A stretch of DNA of 15,004 nt from Thermoplasmata archaeon (GCA_020351895.1 CP070672.1:351059-366062), one strand, 5' to 3'; shown: positions 6,631 through 14,176, numbered from the stretch's first letter. Made by a program: numbers and translations. Notes: a model not told the origin generated them from the sequence alone.

Positions 6631-7791
6631 TCATTTCGAAAGTGCTTTTAATGTCAGTTCCATGAGATCATGTGTTAGAATCCCATTATCAATTGTTTCT
6701 GCTCCGTGCAATAGATTGGTTTTGCAAAAGGGACAGGTTGTTATAATGCACTCCGCCTGGGTACCAATTGCCTCAGATACCCTCTTTGCTCCGATAGTCG
6801 TGGCTTTGTCGTTGAACGCGATCTTAAAGCCTCCTCCAGCACCACAACACCTTGAGCCCATTCGATTTCTTGGCATCTCCACAAACTCCACGCCAGGAAT
6901 TGCGGATAGTAATCTTCTAGGCTCTTCAAAAACACCAACATGGCGCCCCAGATGACATGGGTCATGGTATGTAACCTTTGTTTCTATCTTGTTTTCAAAT
7001 TCGAGCCTTCCATCATTTAAAAGGCGCTCCACATACTGGGAGATGTGAAGGATTTCAAATGGAAGTGGGCCTAACACCCTTGGATAATCGTTTGTTAGGG
7101 TCTGAAAACAGCCAGAGCAGGCAGAAACCACTGTGTCTACACCAAACTTTTTCATGTTTTCGATATTCTGAGGCATCAATTCATTTTTTACGATATCGGC
7201 CTGTCCAGTCCGAAGAAGTGGAGAGCCGCAGCATTGCTCGAAGTTACCTAAGATCGTGAACTTCACATTTGCCTTACTCAATATTTTGGCCGTGGCCTTG
7301 GCGATTTCCTGTCTTCTAAAAGACTCCGTGCATCCAACGAAATAGAGTATTTCAGGTTCATTGGACAGCCTAACATCCTTGGGCAGCCATTTGTCCCTAT
7401 TCGCAATTGGTTCATTGTACGGATTCCTTACTGAATTGACCCTTTCCAAAAGAGGCTTATGATTTTCCATAGGTGCGTACCCCTCGTAAAACAACCATTC
7501 CTTAAGTTCTTCCCATCGATGGGACAGTTCGATTCTTACAGGACAAATTTTGTTGCAAGCACCGCAACCAGCACAGATATAAAGGCTTTTTACGAATCCA
7601 GATTTGTACTCCTCATTTTTTAGAAGTTTCTCTATGATATTCAGCGAAAGAAATCGCTTGAGAAAATATATCTTACCCCTTGGAGAAGCGGATTCCCACT
7701 TGAATTCTTCATAAGTGGGGCATACGGCATTGCAATAGCCGCATTGGATACATGCCAAAACATCTTCCTCGATATCTGGTATCTTGGCCAT
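6631..7791 (-). CDS. GlcF/HdrD-type iron-sulfur oxidoreductase subunit
   Basis: This 386-residue protein has two ferredoxin-type [4Fe-4S] motifs, C14-C17-C20-C24P and C73-C76-C79-C83P. Two complete CCG domains follow. The first has C154, C187-C188-G and C225/C228; the second has C279 (DPCH), C315-C316-G and C353/C356. This is the plan of GlcF, LldF/LutA-like and HdrD proteins. CCG cysteines bind a further cluster in heterodisulfide reductases and probably do so here. The protein would carry electrons from the FAD subunit at 7811-9220 to a membrane quinone or another acceptor. It starts 19 bp after that gene's stop, so the two are certainly in one operon. The ATG at 7791 is fixed by an in-frame TAA directly upstream. 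HdrD of a methanogen is a less likely identity, because no HdrE-like partner adjoins and the partners are flavoproteins. No membrane helix is present. Confidence 0.92.
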   Translation of the reverse strand: MAKIPDIEEDVLACIQCGYCNAVCPTYEEFKWESASPRGKIYFLKRFLSLNIIEKLLKNEEYKSGFVKSLYICAGCGACNKICPVRIELSHRWEELKEWLFYEGYAPMENHKPLLERVNSVRNPYNEPIANRDKWLPKDVRLSNEPEILYFVGCTESFRRQEIAKATAKILSKANVKFTILGNFEQCCGSPLLRTGQADIVKNELMPQNIENMKKFGVDTVVSACSGCFQTLTNDYPRVLGPLPFEILHISQYVERLLNDGRLEFENKIETKVTYHDPCHLGRHVGVFEEPRRLLSAIPGVEFVEMPRNRMGSRCCGAGGGFKIAFNDKATTIGAKRVSEAIGTQAECIITTCPFCKTNLLHGAETIDNGILTHDLMELTLKALSK

Positions 7792-7810
7792 TTATATCAT
7801 TCCTTCCCGG

Positions 7811-9220
7811 TTACATCCCTGCCTTCTCTTCAAAAAGATTCACTTCACCGAGGATTTTTCCTGGATTCATGATATTATCGGGATCTACGCTCCTTTTAAT
7901 GGCTTGCATTGTCGCGATGCTCCCCTCATCATGAATATGTGAAAGGCTTGATGAAAAGTAAAGCCCTAAGCCAACTCTTCTACCACCTAATGAAACAGCG
8001 GTCTCACCAAGGCGTCTGTGAAACTCCATGAATGTTTCTTCCTCTTCTTTCTCATGCAGAAAATAGGGCATTATCATGACGGTTCTCCTATCTACCATAC
8101 TGCCTATTACCGCTGCCTTTAATTTCATATCATCAAAGAGTTGATAAATTTTGGGCATGGCTTCCGCGAATCGGTTCAAACCTACAAAAATCTCCCCAGG
8201 GACTGGGTGAACCCTTACCTCTCTCCCCCTGAATTCTATGGTGCATTCCTCGCATTCCTCATGGGATTTCCCATCGCAGGATTTCATACACCCACCAATT
8301 GTGGTGAACATCTCGTCCAACTTTGAAAGCCCATAATCTATTATCCCTTTTTCACCTTCGAGCGTGATGCAGAGAACGATATCTCCTTGAGGTGCTTGTT
8401 TACCCATGGACTGTAACAATTCGAAATGTCTTTTATCTCCAAAAGCTATATGATGTGGAAGCAGTCTGCTCTTCACAATCTCATTTATGGCTTTTGTACA
8501 ATTCTTCAGATCTGAAAAGGCATAGGATATGTGATAGGGTCCCTCCTCAGGCTTGGGAATTATCTTCAAAGTTGCTCTCGTGATCACCCCCAAGGTGCCT
8601 TCCCCACCAATAAAAAGCCAGTTCAGATTGTATCCAGAGCCATGTCCTGCCAGCTCTTTTTTTTGGGTTTGGATGATTTTTCCATTTGGAAGCACAACTT
8701 CAAGGGAACGGACTAGATCTCCCACACTACCATATTTGTAGGATCCGATTCCCACTCCACCAGTGCTTATCCATCCTCCTACAGTGGCCGAGGCCGCGCT
8801 GCCAGGCCTTATTCCGAGAAAATATGATTTTCTCTCAAGAGCATCCTCCACTTCCTTCCATGTGACACCACAATCAGCTGTGACTGTTAGGTTTTTTTCA
8901 TCCACCTCGATTAGAGTGTTCATGCTCGTCAGATCTAATACTATTCCTCCTCCATATGGCACCGCCCCTCCCAGCCACCAGCTTGCACCACCCCGCGGAA
9001 CAATGGGAATCTTTTCACTGGCTGCTACCTTAACGATCTTGGATACCTCTAGTGTGCTTTTCGGCCTTGCGATTATATCTGGAATTGTTTCCAATTTCTC
9101 TTGAAGTTCTTGAGGAAGAGGTGAAACATCCCTTGCATAAAAGAGCCTCTCAAACTCGCTTTCCGTAACAAACTCTTTTCCAACAATTTCTTTGATTTTA
9201 TTAAAGATGTTCGAGGTCAT
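7811..9220 (-). CDS. GlcD-like FAD-linked oxidase/dehydrogenase subunit
   Basis: This 469-residue flavoprotein of the glycolate oxidase/D-lactate dehydrogenase family has intact FAD-binding motifs. These are PRGGASWWLGGAVPYGGGIV (75-94), the ATVGGWISTGGVGIGSYKYG stretch (145-164) and IGGEGTLGVIT (204-214). The C-terminal oxidase domain ends in the family motif VDPDNIMNPGKIL (445-457). Members oxidise 2-hydroxy acids such as glycolate or D-lactate, but the substrate cannot be told from sequence. A feature I do not know from the family is a cysteine cluster, C311-x3-C315-x7-C323-x2-C326, inside the substrate-domain half, which could hold a metal or a disulfide. It forms a tight operon with the following Fe-S gene (19-bp gap). 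A TATA-like box at 9259-9270 lies upstream, and GGAAGGAG abuts the ATG, unusually close for a Shine-Dalgarno site. The next gene on the other side is transcribed divergently. Confidence 0.92.
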   Translation of the reverse strand: MTSNIFNKIKEIVGKEFVTESEFERLFYARDVSPLPQELQEKLETIPDIIARPKSTLEVSKIVKVAASEKIPIVPRGGASWWLGGAVPYGGGIVLDLTSMNTLIEVDEKNLTVTADCGVTWKEVEDALERKSYFLGIRPGSAASATVGGWISTGGVGIGSYKYGSVGDLVRSLEVVLPNGKIIQTQKKELAGHGSGYNLNWLFIGGEGTLGVITRATLKIIPKPEEGPYHISYAFSDLKNCTKAINEIVKSRLLPHHIAFGDKRHFELLQSMGKQAPQGDIVLCITLEGEKGIIDYGLSKLDEMFTTIGGCMKSCDGKSHEECEECTIEFRGREVRVHPVPGEIFVGLNRFAEAMPKIYQLFDDMKLKAAVIGSMVDRRTVMIMPYFLHEKEEEETFMEFHRRLGETAVSLGGRRVGLGLYFSSSLSHIHDEGSIATMQAIKRSVDPDNIMNPGKILGEVNLFEEKAGM

Positions 9221-9258
9221 GCTCCTTCCCTTCTATTACCCAATGAAGTATGGTCTGA

Positions 9259-9270
9259 GTTTACTTATAC
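9259..9270 (-). promoter_or_regulatory. TATA-like element for the FAD/Fe-S operon
   Basis: The minus strand reads GTATAAGTAAAC 39-50 nt upstream of the ATG at 9220. It lies in the 210-bp divergent spacer 9221-9430 shared with the plus-strand membrane protein gene. The spacer also holds a weak ACCA/TGGT dyad (9297-9312) and no ORF. Confidence 0.4.
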
Positions 9271-9386
9271 TTTGTGATATTTTATCTAAGGCCATAACCA
9301 AGGTATACTGGTCATTTATTATTAGCGAGAAATCATAGATTGCCCTATATAACATCCACAAATTTAAATAATAGAAATATGAAAGG

Positions 9387-9395
9387 TTTATAAAT
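9387..9395 (+). promoter_or_regulatory. TATA box with upstream BRE-like purines
   Basis: GAAAGG followed by TTTATAAAT (9387-9395) lies 36-44 nt upstream of the ATG at 9431. A start about 25 nt downstream would leave a roughly 15-20 nt leader. That leader contains GTGATGAT just before the start codon, which matches the GGTGATC part of the archaeal Shine-Dalgarno consensus. Confidence 0.5.
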
Positions 9396-9430
9396 TAGTA
9401 ATTATTATCCTCAAACCTCGTGATGATAGG

Positions 9431-10510
9431 ATGGCGAAAAGAACTAGACTGGTTACGATATTCATCGTAATAGCCATGATAATATTCGGTAATATCGGCG
9501 TCATGGCACAACCACCACACGGTAATGGGGAACAGGAGACCGAAACTTTCCCATTCGAAGGCTATTGCAATGTGGGATCACCTGTTGAGGAATCCTTGGA
9601 GTTGCAGAGACCAATTGGAGAAATAGAATTCGTTCTAATGTGGGAAGATGATGAAGGTTCGAATTCGGACCCGGATGTATTATCCCTCATGACCTCCGAT
9701 GGTATGCATGAACCTAAAAGTGATTCTGGGCCTAATGGAATGCTTACTATTATCTGGGATGAACATGGATTAAACGACACTTGGAATATGGTGATAAACT
9801 GTGAATCAGCAGGCTCCACAACGGAACCCATGGGGCCTTTTGGATTGTTGACAGAGGAAGTTGAGGATCCAGGTAATAGCTGGACAATGTTGGTAACAGT
9901 AACTTATTCAAGTGGAATGGGTGGTCCTCCACCAGGAGTTCAAGCAATTTTGTCATCCCCCATATTTAAGGTGCATATTGCCCTGATGGTGGCATCTGTA
10001 TTCCTTTTCTTGATCACGGGTTTAGTTGCAGGTGCATTTCTATTTACCAGAATTTATTCAAGAAGCCCAGAAGGTTTTAAATCCCTAATGGATAGATTGT
10101 TCAATCCTCCCTTTCTACTCATATTTATGGTGATTCTAACTTTTCTGGTTTTTTTCATTGCCGCGGTTCCCATAGGTATGTGGGTGGCTGGAATGTTCTA
10201 TGGATGGAACAAGGCCTGGACAGGCTTTCCTGCAATCTGGAATCCTGAGGCCTTTGATATGACAAACGCAGATAATGTCTCTTTCATAGTTCTTCTGCTG
10301 TGGTTCATTCCAATGTATGTTAACAGGGCTCAGATAATGAGAAGTAAGTATTATAAAAAACTATTTGGTTGGAGCAAGTTCGCCATGAAAAGGGCCGAGA
10401 AGACTCCAGACCCAATAATACCCAATAGTGTGTTAGCCTTATGCTACTGCCTTCTGGGGATAATGACTTTCGTGATTTTCGAGGTGCAACCCCACGGGAG
10501 TGGAAGCTGA
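9431..10510 (+). CDS. secreted/membrane protein with four C-terminal helices, function unknown
   Basis: I do not recognise this 359-residue protein. It has a signal peptide (about 7-26, ending near AQPP). An acidic, probably beta-rich extracytoplasmic domain (about 30-175) has two cysteines, C46 and C124, that could pair. About four membrane helices follow (roughly 179-205, 228-256, 283-298 and 331-350), with a positively charged loop at 300-322 and a short tail ending in QPHGSGS. H182 at the start of the first helix and H355 at the end are the only histidines near the membrane region, so heme binding is not obvious. It is the only plus-strand gene. It is divergent from the FAD/Fe-S operon and convergent with the cytochrome operon, so it has its own promoter. 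A role in the same respiratory pathway, for example as a partner of the giant cytochrome, is a guess from position only. Confidence 0.88.
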   Translation: MAKRTRLVTIFIVIAMIIFGNIGVMAQPPHGNGEQETETFPFEGYCNVGSPVEESLELQRPIGEIEFVLMWEDDEGSNSDPDVLSLMTSDGMHEPKSDSGPNGMLTIIWDEHGLNDTWNMVINCESAGSTTEPMGPFGLLTEEVEDPGNSWTMLVTVTYSSGMGGPPPGVQAILSSPIFKVHIALMVASVFLFLITGLVAGAFLFTRIYSRSPEGFKSLMDRLFNPPFLLIFMVILTFLVFFIAAVPIGMWVAGMFYGWNKAWTGFPAIWNPEAFDMTNADNVSFIVLLLWFIPMYVNRAQIMRSKYYKKLFGWSKFAMKRAEKTPDPIIPNSVLALCYCLLGIMTFVIFEVQPHGSGS

Positions 10511-10535
10511 TTCTCGTGCAATATATTACCAAGAT

Positions 10536-10553
10536 AGGTATTCGAAAATACCT
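10536..10553. terminator. hairpin between convergent genes
   Basis: AGGTATT (10536-10542), a 4-nt loop, and AATACCT (10547-10553) form a perfect 7-bp stem in the 66-bp gap between two convergent stop codons. On the minus-strand transcript the loop reads UUCG, an especially stable tetraloop. There is no strong T-run directly after it on either strand, so it may act as a bidirectional 3'-end structure rather than a classical terminator. Confidence 0.5.
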
Positions 10554-10576
10554 TGTTATCCACCATTATTATTAAG

Positions 10577-11359
10577 TTACGTCGATGGAACAGATTTTTC
10601 ATCTGAAAGTATTTGTTCTTCCTTCTTTTTGGGCTTTTCAATTTCCTTTGTTTTTGGCGGTGTTTTTACCTTGGGTTTTGGTTTTGTGGATTCTTTGATC
10701 TCCTTGGCAGTCTTACCAACTAATTCCTCGTACCATGCTCTGTGATTCTTTTTAACATACCATTCAGGCATGGTTCCTGTTGCAAGGACACTTCTTAAGG
10801 CCACCTTATCATGTTTTCGGATTATTAGGGCGGTGCGATGGATGGCCACCAGTAAAACAAGAACTCCTGCAATTATGTGGGCAATTAACATCTGCTCTCC
10901 AATTAATCCGGCTTTATTTAAGAATCCTGTAATAGCCGCAAGCCCTAGGACGTAAATGGTAAATGCATAGATGATCCTTTGACTCTTAAGATATTTCTCG
11001 CCACTTCCTCTCTCCTGTTTCTTGGTTAAAAAGACAAGGTACATTAAGGAATACAAGGCCGCCTTCAGTTCAATCATACTTTTTTTTGGCAGAATTGGTT
11101 TCTCCTTCTGCCCTCCATGGGCAATCAGATGTATCGCACCCAGAACAAGTATGCCATATGCGGTATATAGATGAAAAGAACTGGTGAAATCTGGAGTTGG
11201 TATATAATTCTCTGCCCCATAAATGTGAAACTCATGAATAAACCAATCCCTTGCCAAGAACAATCCTGTGATCATTAGACTAAAAATTATTATTATTCCT
11301 AGCCAATGCTCAAACACCACGATTTTTCCGTATCTTTTAATTTCGGATTTTTTTGGCAT
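10577..11359 (-). CDS. di-heme cytochrome b, formate dehydrogenase gamma/b561-like
   Basis: This 260-residue integral membrane protein has four predicted helices (about 13-35, 62-82, 128-148 and 158-180). Histidines are placed as in the FdnI/cytochrome b561 superfamily: H18 in FEHW, H63 and H77 in the second helix (SFHLYTAYG...AIHLIAHGG), and H161 and H174 in the fourth (LIAHIIAG...AIHRTA). These would ligate two b hemes and link a quinone pool to a partner protein. The C-terminal tail (about 215-260) is rich in Lys, Pro and Glu and looks disordered and cytoplasmic, which is unusual for the family. The gene starts 12 bp after the stop of the 30-heme cytochrome, with GGAG eight bases before the ATG, so the two form an operon. 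The obvious partner is that cytochrome rather than a formate dehydrogenase, since no molybdoenzyme gene is visible. The direction of electron flow is inferred. Confidence 0.88.
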   Translation of the reverse strand: MPKKSEIKRYGKIVVFEHWLGIIIIFSLMITGLFLARDWFIHEFHIYGAENYIPTPDFTSSFHLYTAYGILVLGAIHLIAHGGQKEKPILPKKSMIELKAALYSLMYLVFLTKKQERGSGEKYLKSQRIIYAFTIYVLGLAAITGFLNKAGLIGEQMLIAHIIAGVLVLLVAIHRTALIIRKHDKVALRSVLATGTMPEWYVKKNHRAWYEELVGKTAKEIKESTKPKPKVKTPPKTKEIEKPKKKEEQILSDEKSVPST

Positions 11360-11371
11360 CCTATTTCTCCG

Positions 11372-14026
11372 TTAAGGTTTATTGGATTCATGGCAGCCAG
11401 GGCCCACATAGCATGACGAAGTGCTCAAGATTTTTGGATTATGCCCGCTCTTGTGACAGTCATAACATCCGCCATCAATGGGTTCTCCATAATCTGGAAA
11501 GTCTTTTTGTTTATGGCAAACTTCGAAACATGTAAGGCTAGAAAAGGAAAGCATATCTCCATGTTCCACATGTAGAGGGCCCAAATCATCGAATCCCGGG
11601 CCATGGCAATCAGAATTGAGGCAGTTTGCAATTGTTCCATGACCATCACCACTGTAATCCGGGAGGCTGGGATTAGATTGATGACAAGAACCTGCACAAC
11701 CTCCAACCGTTGCATTATTGAATATATTATCAAGATGAGCCGAAAAAGGATTGGAGGGTTCGTTGAGTAGGGTAATGGGTTTGCCGGATGTTGTTGAATC
11801 GATCCATTCATGGCAGCTTCCAGAGCAGTCGGTCCCTGTTACATTCATCAGGGCTTGGGCCGAGGCAGGGTATTTTACCTCCTCGGCACTAGAATGACAT
11901 TCTGTGCAATCAGTGAAAACTTGATGGTTTCCCCTATTTACCCAACCGAAGGAAGCTGTCATATTGGAGGTATCGAAATTATAGTAATTTATCATGTATT
12001 CTCTCTGAGATAGATCAAAACCGGGTTGAGGGGCCCTGTTAACAGGATCGTGAGGAGAATTGTGACAAGCTAGGCATTTCTCATTAGAATCATAGGTCCT
12101 AGCATGGTTTGAGGGTGAGGTTCCATGACAGTTATTACACGTGAAATCCACAGTTAATTCATCGTCGTATGTATTATGTGGAATATGACAGCTTTGGCAA
12201 TCATTGTCTCTACTTGGACTATTGTGCTTGCCTCCGTAATCCTTGAAAATTGTATACACACCATCAGAACCCCCATGGCAAGAGACATCTGAGCAGAAAT
12301 CGTTATTTACCATGAAAGAGGCAGGATTTGGGAAGCTTAGGTTCAATGGAGCATGACCAGATTCATGACAATTAAGACAATCCTGGTATGGATTCTGGAT
12401 ATCGTGGGATGGTAACGGGGCAATGGCCTGACCGTGACATGAGAGGCAATCCACCTCCTCCTTATCGTGGGTTTCATGGCATGAGGAGCAATCCTGTGAT
12501 TCATGGGAAAAACCGTAATCAATCAATTGTCCTTTAGGCTCTGTATGGCAATCGATGCAGAAATCATCATCTATGGCCCCCTGCTCACCTTCGAAGAAGG
12601 AGAAATTCAGGCTCTTGGGAAAATGTCCCTGGGTGTGGCAATCCATGCACTCGTCAAAGGGTTGGATCGTTACATGATCGGGTTCGTCAGCCAATCCCCC
12701 AAAACCACCGGGGACATGACATTCTATGCATTCTATATCGACTTCATGAGCATCATGGCAAGATAGGCAGTCCTCTGTGAACTCCTCCCTCTCATGAAGT
12801 TTTTTATCAACGATTTTCTCATAAACTTCAGTCTGATGGCAGGAATTGCAGAAATCCTTTGAGACCAAAGCGGTATTTCCCGCCGTTATCTGGGCCTGGA
12901 AATTTATTTCTAGGGGATTATGTCCACCCTGTTCATGGCAGTCAGAACACTCATCAAAGGGATCGGTTACATTATGAATCGGTCTATATTCAGTTCCTCC
13001 GTGGCAGGAAGAGGTAAGGCAGTCAGGGCGGGTCTTATGTTCCAGGTGGCAGTCCCCACATTCGTTTTCAGTAAAATGTTTAGAAGAAAACCCGCTGATT
13101 TCCTGATAGGTTTCCTCGTGGCAATCCTTGCAAAAACTGCTGTTAACCTCGAAGACTTTTCCTTTTGAGTTTGTGATTACATAGGGAACAAAGGCATCGT
13201 CAGGATGATTTCTTGAGTGGCATTCCATGCAGTGATCAGTTACCGTGTTGTGCCCAGTGAGTTTGGGTTGAACAGGTTCACCCTGCTCATTTCTGTGGCA
13301 AGTGGCAATATCACATGTTGATTCACCATGATGCTCCAATTCCTCTTCATCAATGTCATGACAGATATGACATGCCTCTGCAGCAATACCAAAGCTGTTA
13401 TCCCTTGCATCGTGGCAATCAAGACATGTTTCCAGTTTCTTCAATTCCTTAAGGTCCGTTCCGTTTTTAGTTAAAGGATGATAGATCACTCTTGTTTTCC
13501 AGGCACCATCTGACTCATTGTAACCTTGGCCTTTTGGCATGGGGGCATTGAACCACCAATCAACACCTTCTTCTTCATGACATCCTTTTATACAGTTTTC
13601 GGCAGGGACGTGTCCACCAAAATTGTTCTCATCATAACCTAATAAATATTGATGCAACATTTCATTGGGAACAGCAAGAAAAGACGTGCCCAATCCCACT
13701 AACCCAGGACCTGAATGGCACTGAGCACAGGGCACATCCTCTTCAAAGTGGACCTCCATCATTGTATTATTTTTAGGTTGGGTGTAACTTTCGTATGGTC
13801 CATCCATGGCGTGACACCAAAAACTGGTACAAAACTCATTTGTTTCATGCCATTCCAACGAGTGTCCCACAATGAAGATCACGGCTGCAACACCTACGAA
13901 AGCAAGGAGTATTAAAAGGACACCTTTAATTCTAGCGCGGTTCAATTTCTTAAAAATGGCCAACATTACAAGCATCCAAGCTAAGGCTATTATTACGAAA
14001 ACCAACAATGCCTCAACGAATATCAT
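11372..14026 (-). CDS. 30-heme c-type cytochrome with NapC/NrfH-like N-terminus
   Basis: The 884-residue protein starts with two membrane helices (about 5-25 and 35-54) joined by a positive KKLNRARIK loop, so both ends lie outside the cytoplasm. I count 30 heme-binding motifs between residues 66 and 879. Twenty are CXXCH, four CX3CH (C145, C734, C777, C833), five CX4CH (C66, C238, C336, C578, C802) and one CX5CH (C872). The first two hemes, with CHAM (71-74) and H93 before CAQCH, resemble the quinol-oxidising NapC/NrfH module. Residues 201-670 are five tandem four-heme modules, followed by a seven-heme tail. There is no C-terminal anchor or S-layer domain. The likely role is to carry electrons from the quinol pool, with the cytochrome b encoded next, to an outside acceptor; this is inference. 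ATG at 14026 has GGAG eight bases upstream. Hemes would be attached by a Ccm system, and ccmF lies in this window. Confidence 0.95.
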   Translation of the reverse strand: MIFVEALLVFVIIALAWMLVMLAIFKKLNRARIKGVLLILLAFVGVAAVIFIVGHSLEWHETNEFCTSFWCHAMDGPYESYTQPKNNTMMEVHFEEDVPCAQCHSGPGLVGLGTSFLAVPNEMLHQYLLGYDENNFGGHVPAENCIKGCHEEEGVDWWFNAPMPKGQGYNESDGAWKTRVIYHPLTKNGTDLKELKKLETCLDCHDARDNSFGIAAEACHICHDIDEEELEHHGESTCDIATCHRNEQGEPVQPKLTGHNTVTDHCMECHSRNHPDDAFVPYVITNSKGKVFEVNSSFCKDCHEETYQEISGFSSKHFTENECGDCHLEHKTRPDCLTSSCHGGTEYRPIHNVTDPFDECSDCHEQGGHNPLEINFQAQITAGNTALVSKDFCNSCHQTEVYEKIVDKKLHEREEFTEDCLSCHDAHEVDIECIECHVPGGFGGLADEPDHVTIQPFDECMDCHTQGHFPKSLNFSFFEGEQGAIDDDFCIDCHTEPKGQLIDYGFSHESQDCSSCHETHDKEEVDCLSCHGQAIAPLPSHDIQNPYQDCLNCHESGHAPLNLSFPNPASFMVNNDFCSDVSCHGGSDGVYTIFKDYGGKHNSPSRDNDCQSCHIPHNTYDDELTVDFTCNNCHGTSPSNHARTYDSNEKCLACHNSPHDPVNRAPQPGFDLSQREYMINYYNFDTSNMTASFGWVNRGNHQVFTDCTECHSSAEEVKYPASAQALMNVTGTDCSGSCHEWIDSTTSGKPITLLNEPSNPFSAHLDNIFNNATVGGCAGSCHQSNPSLPDYSGDGHGTIANCLNSDCHGPGFDDLGPLHVEHGDMLSFSSLTCFEVCHKQKDFPDYGEPIDGGCYDCHKSGHNPKILSTSSCYVGPGCHESNKP
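12017..13426 (-). repeat. five tandem four-heme coding modules
   Basis: Within the giant cytochrome, residues 201-297, 298-391, 392-488, 489-577 and 578-670 (DNA 13426-13136, 13135-12854, 12853-12563, 12562-12296, 12295-12017) each hold four heme motifs in the same order. Modules two to five open with FC, and their second motif is followed by xxH (for example CGDCHLEH, CLSCHDAH, CSSCHETH, CQSCHIPH). The last motif follows a DPFDEC/QPFDEC/NPYQDC phrase in three modules and is followed by GH or PH. The units are 89-97 residues long, which shows growth by duplication. Confidence 0.8.
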
Positions 14027-14069
14027 CTTTTAATCTCCATTAAACATCGCGGATTTTTTAGATTGTGAG

Positions 14070-14079
14070 TAAATAATTT
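14070..14079 (-). promoter_or_regulatory. candidate TATA element for the cytochrome operon
   Basis: The minus strand reads AAATTATTTA 44-53 nt upstream of the ATG at 14026, giving a leader of about 20-25 nt that includes the GGAG site. A second, better TATA-like match, CCTATAAATCC, lies at 14121-14131. It would give a leader of about 75 nt. The 150-bp spacer 14027-14176 holds no ORF. Confidence 0.35.
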
Positions 14080-14176
14080 TGCCATACTTTAATCTTTTGC
14101 CTGAACAAAGTCATCTTTTTGGGATTTATAGGTTCTCAAATATTTTATCCTGTTTCCCTATTGAGTTGAGCTTAAA

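Noticed and set aside
6631..7791. Methanogen heterodisulfide reductase subunit HdrD
   Set aside because: The two CCG domains fit, but the operon partner is a GlcD-type flavoprotein and no HdrE-like cytochrome adjoins, so a GlcF-type role is favoured.
8763..9104. Plus-strand frame of 113 codons antisense to the FAD subunit
   Set aside because: The minus-strand frame carries intact FAD-binding motifs over the same bases.
9297..9312. ACCA/TGGT dyad in the divergent spacer as an operator
   Set aside because: Only the outer four base pairs and the central TA pair match; this is too weak to list as a site.
11425..11811. 128-codon frame on the same strand inside the cytochrome gene
   Set aside because: It overlaps the heme-rich reading frame, has no heme motifs or recognisable domain, and is a frame shadow.
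12017..13426. CRISPR-like periodic array suggested by regular CATGGCA/CAATC spacing
   Set aside because: The periodicity comes from codons for repeated CxxCH heme motifs in one open frame, not from identical DNA repeats with spacers.
10577..14026. Formate dehydrogenase or nitrate reductase operon
   Set aside because: The cytochrome b resembles FdnI and the cytochrome has a NapC-like head, but no molybdopterin catalytic subunit or four-cluster ferredoxin subunit is present.
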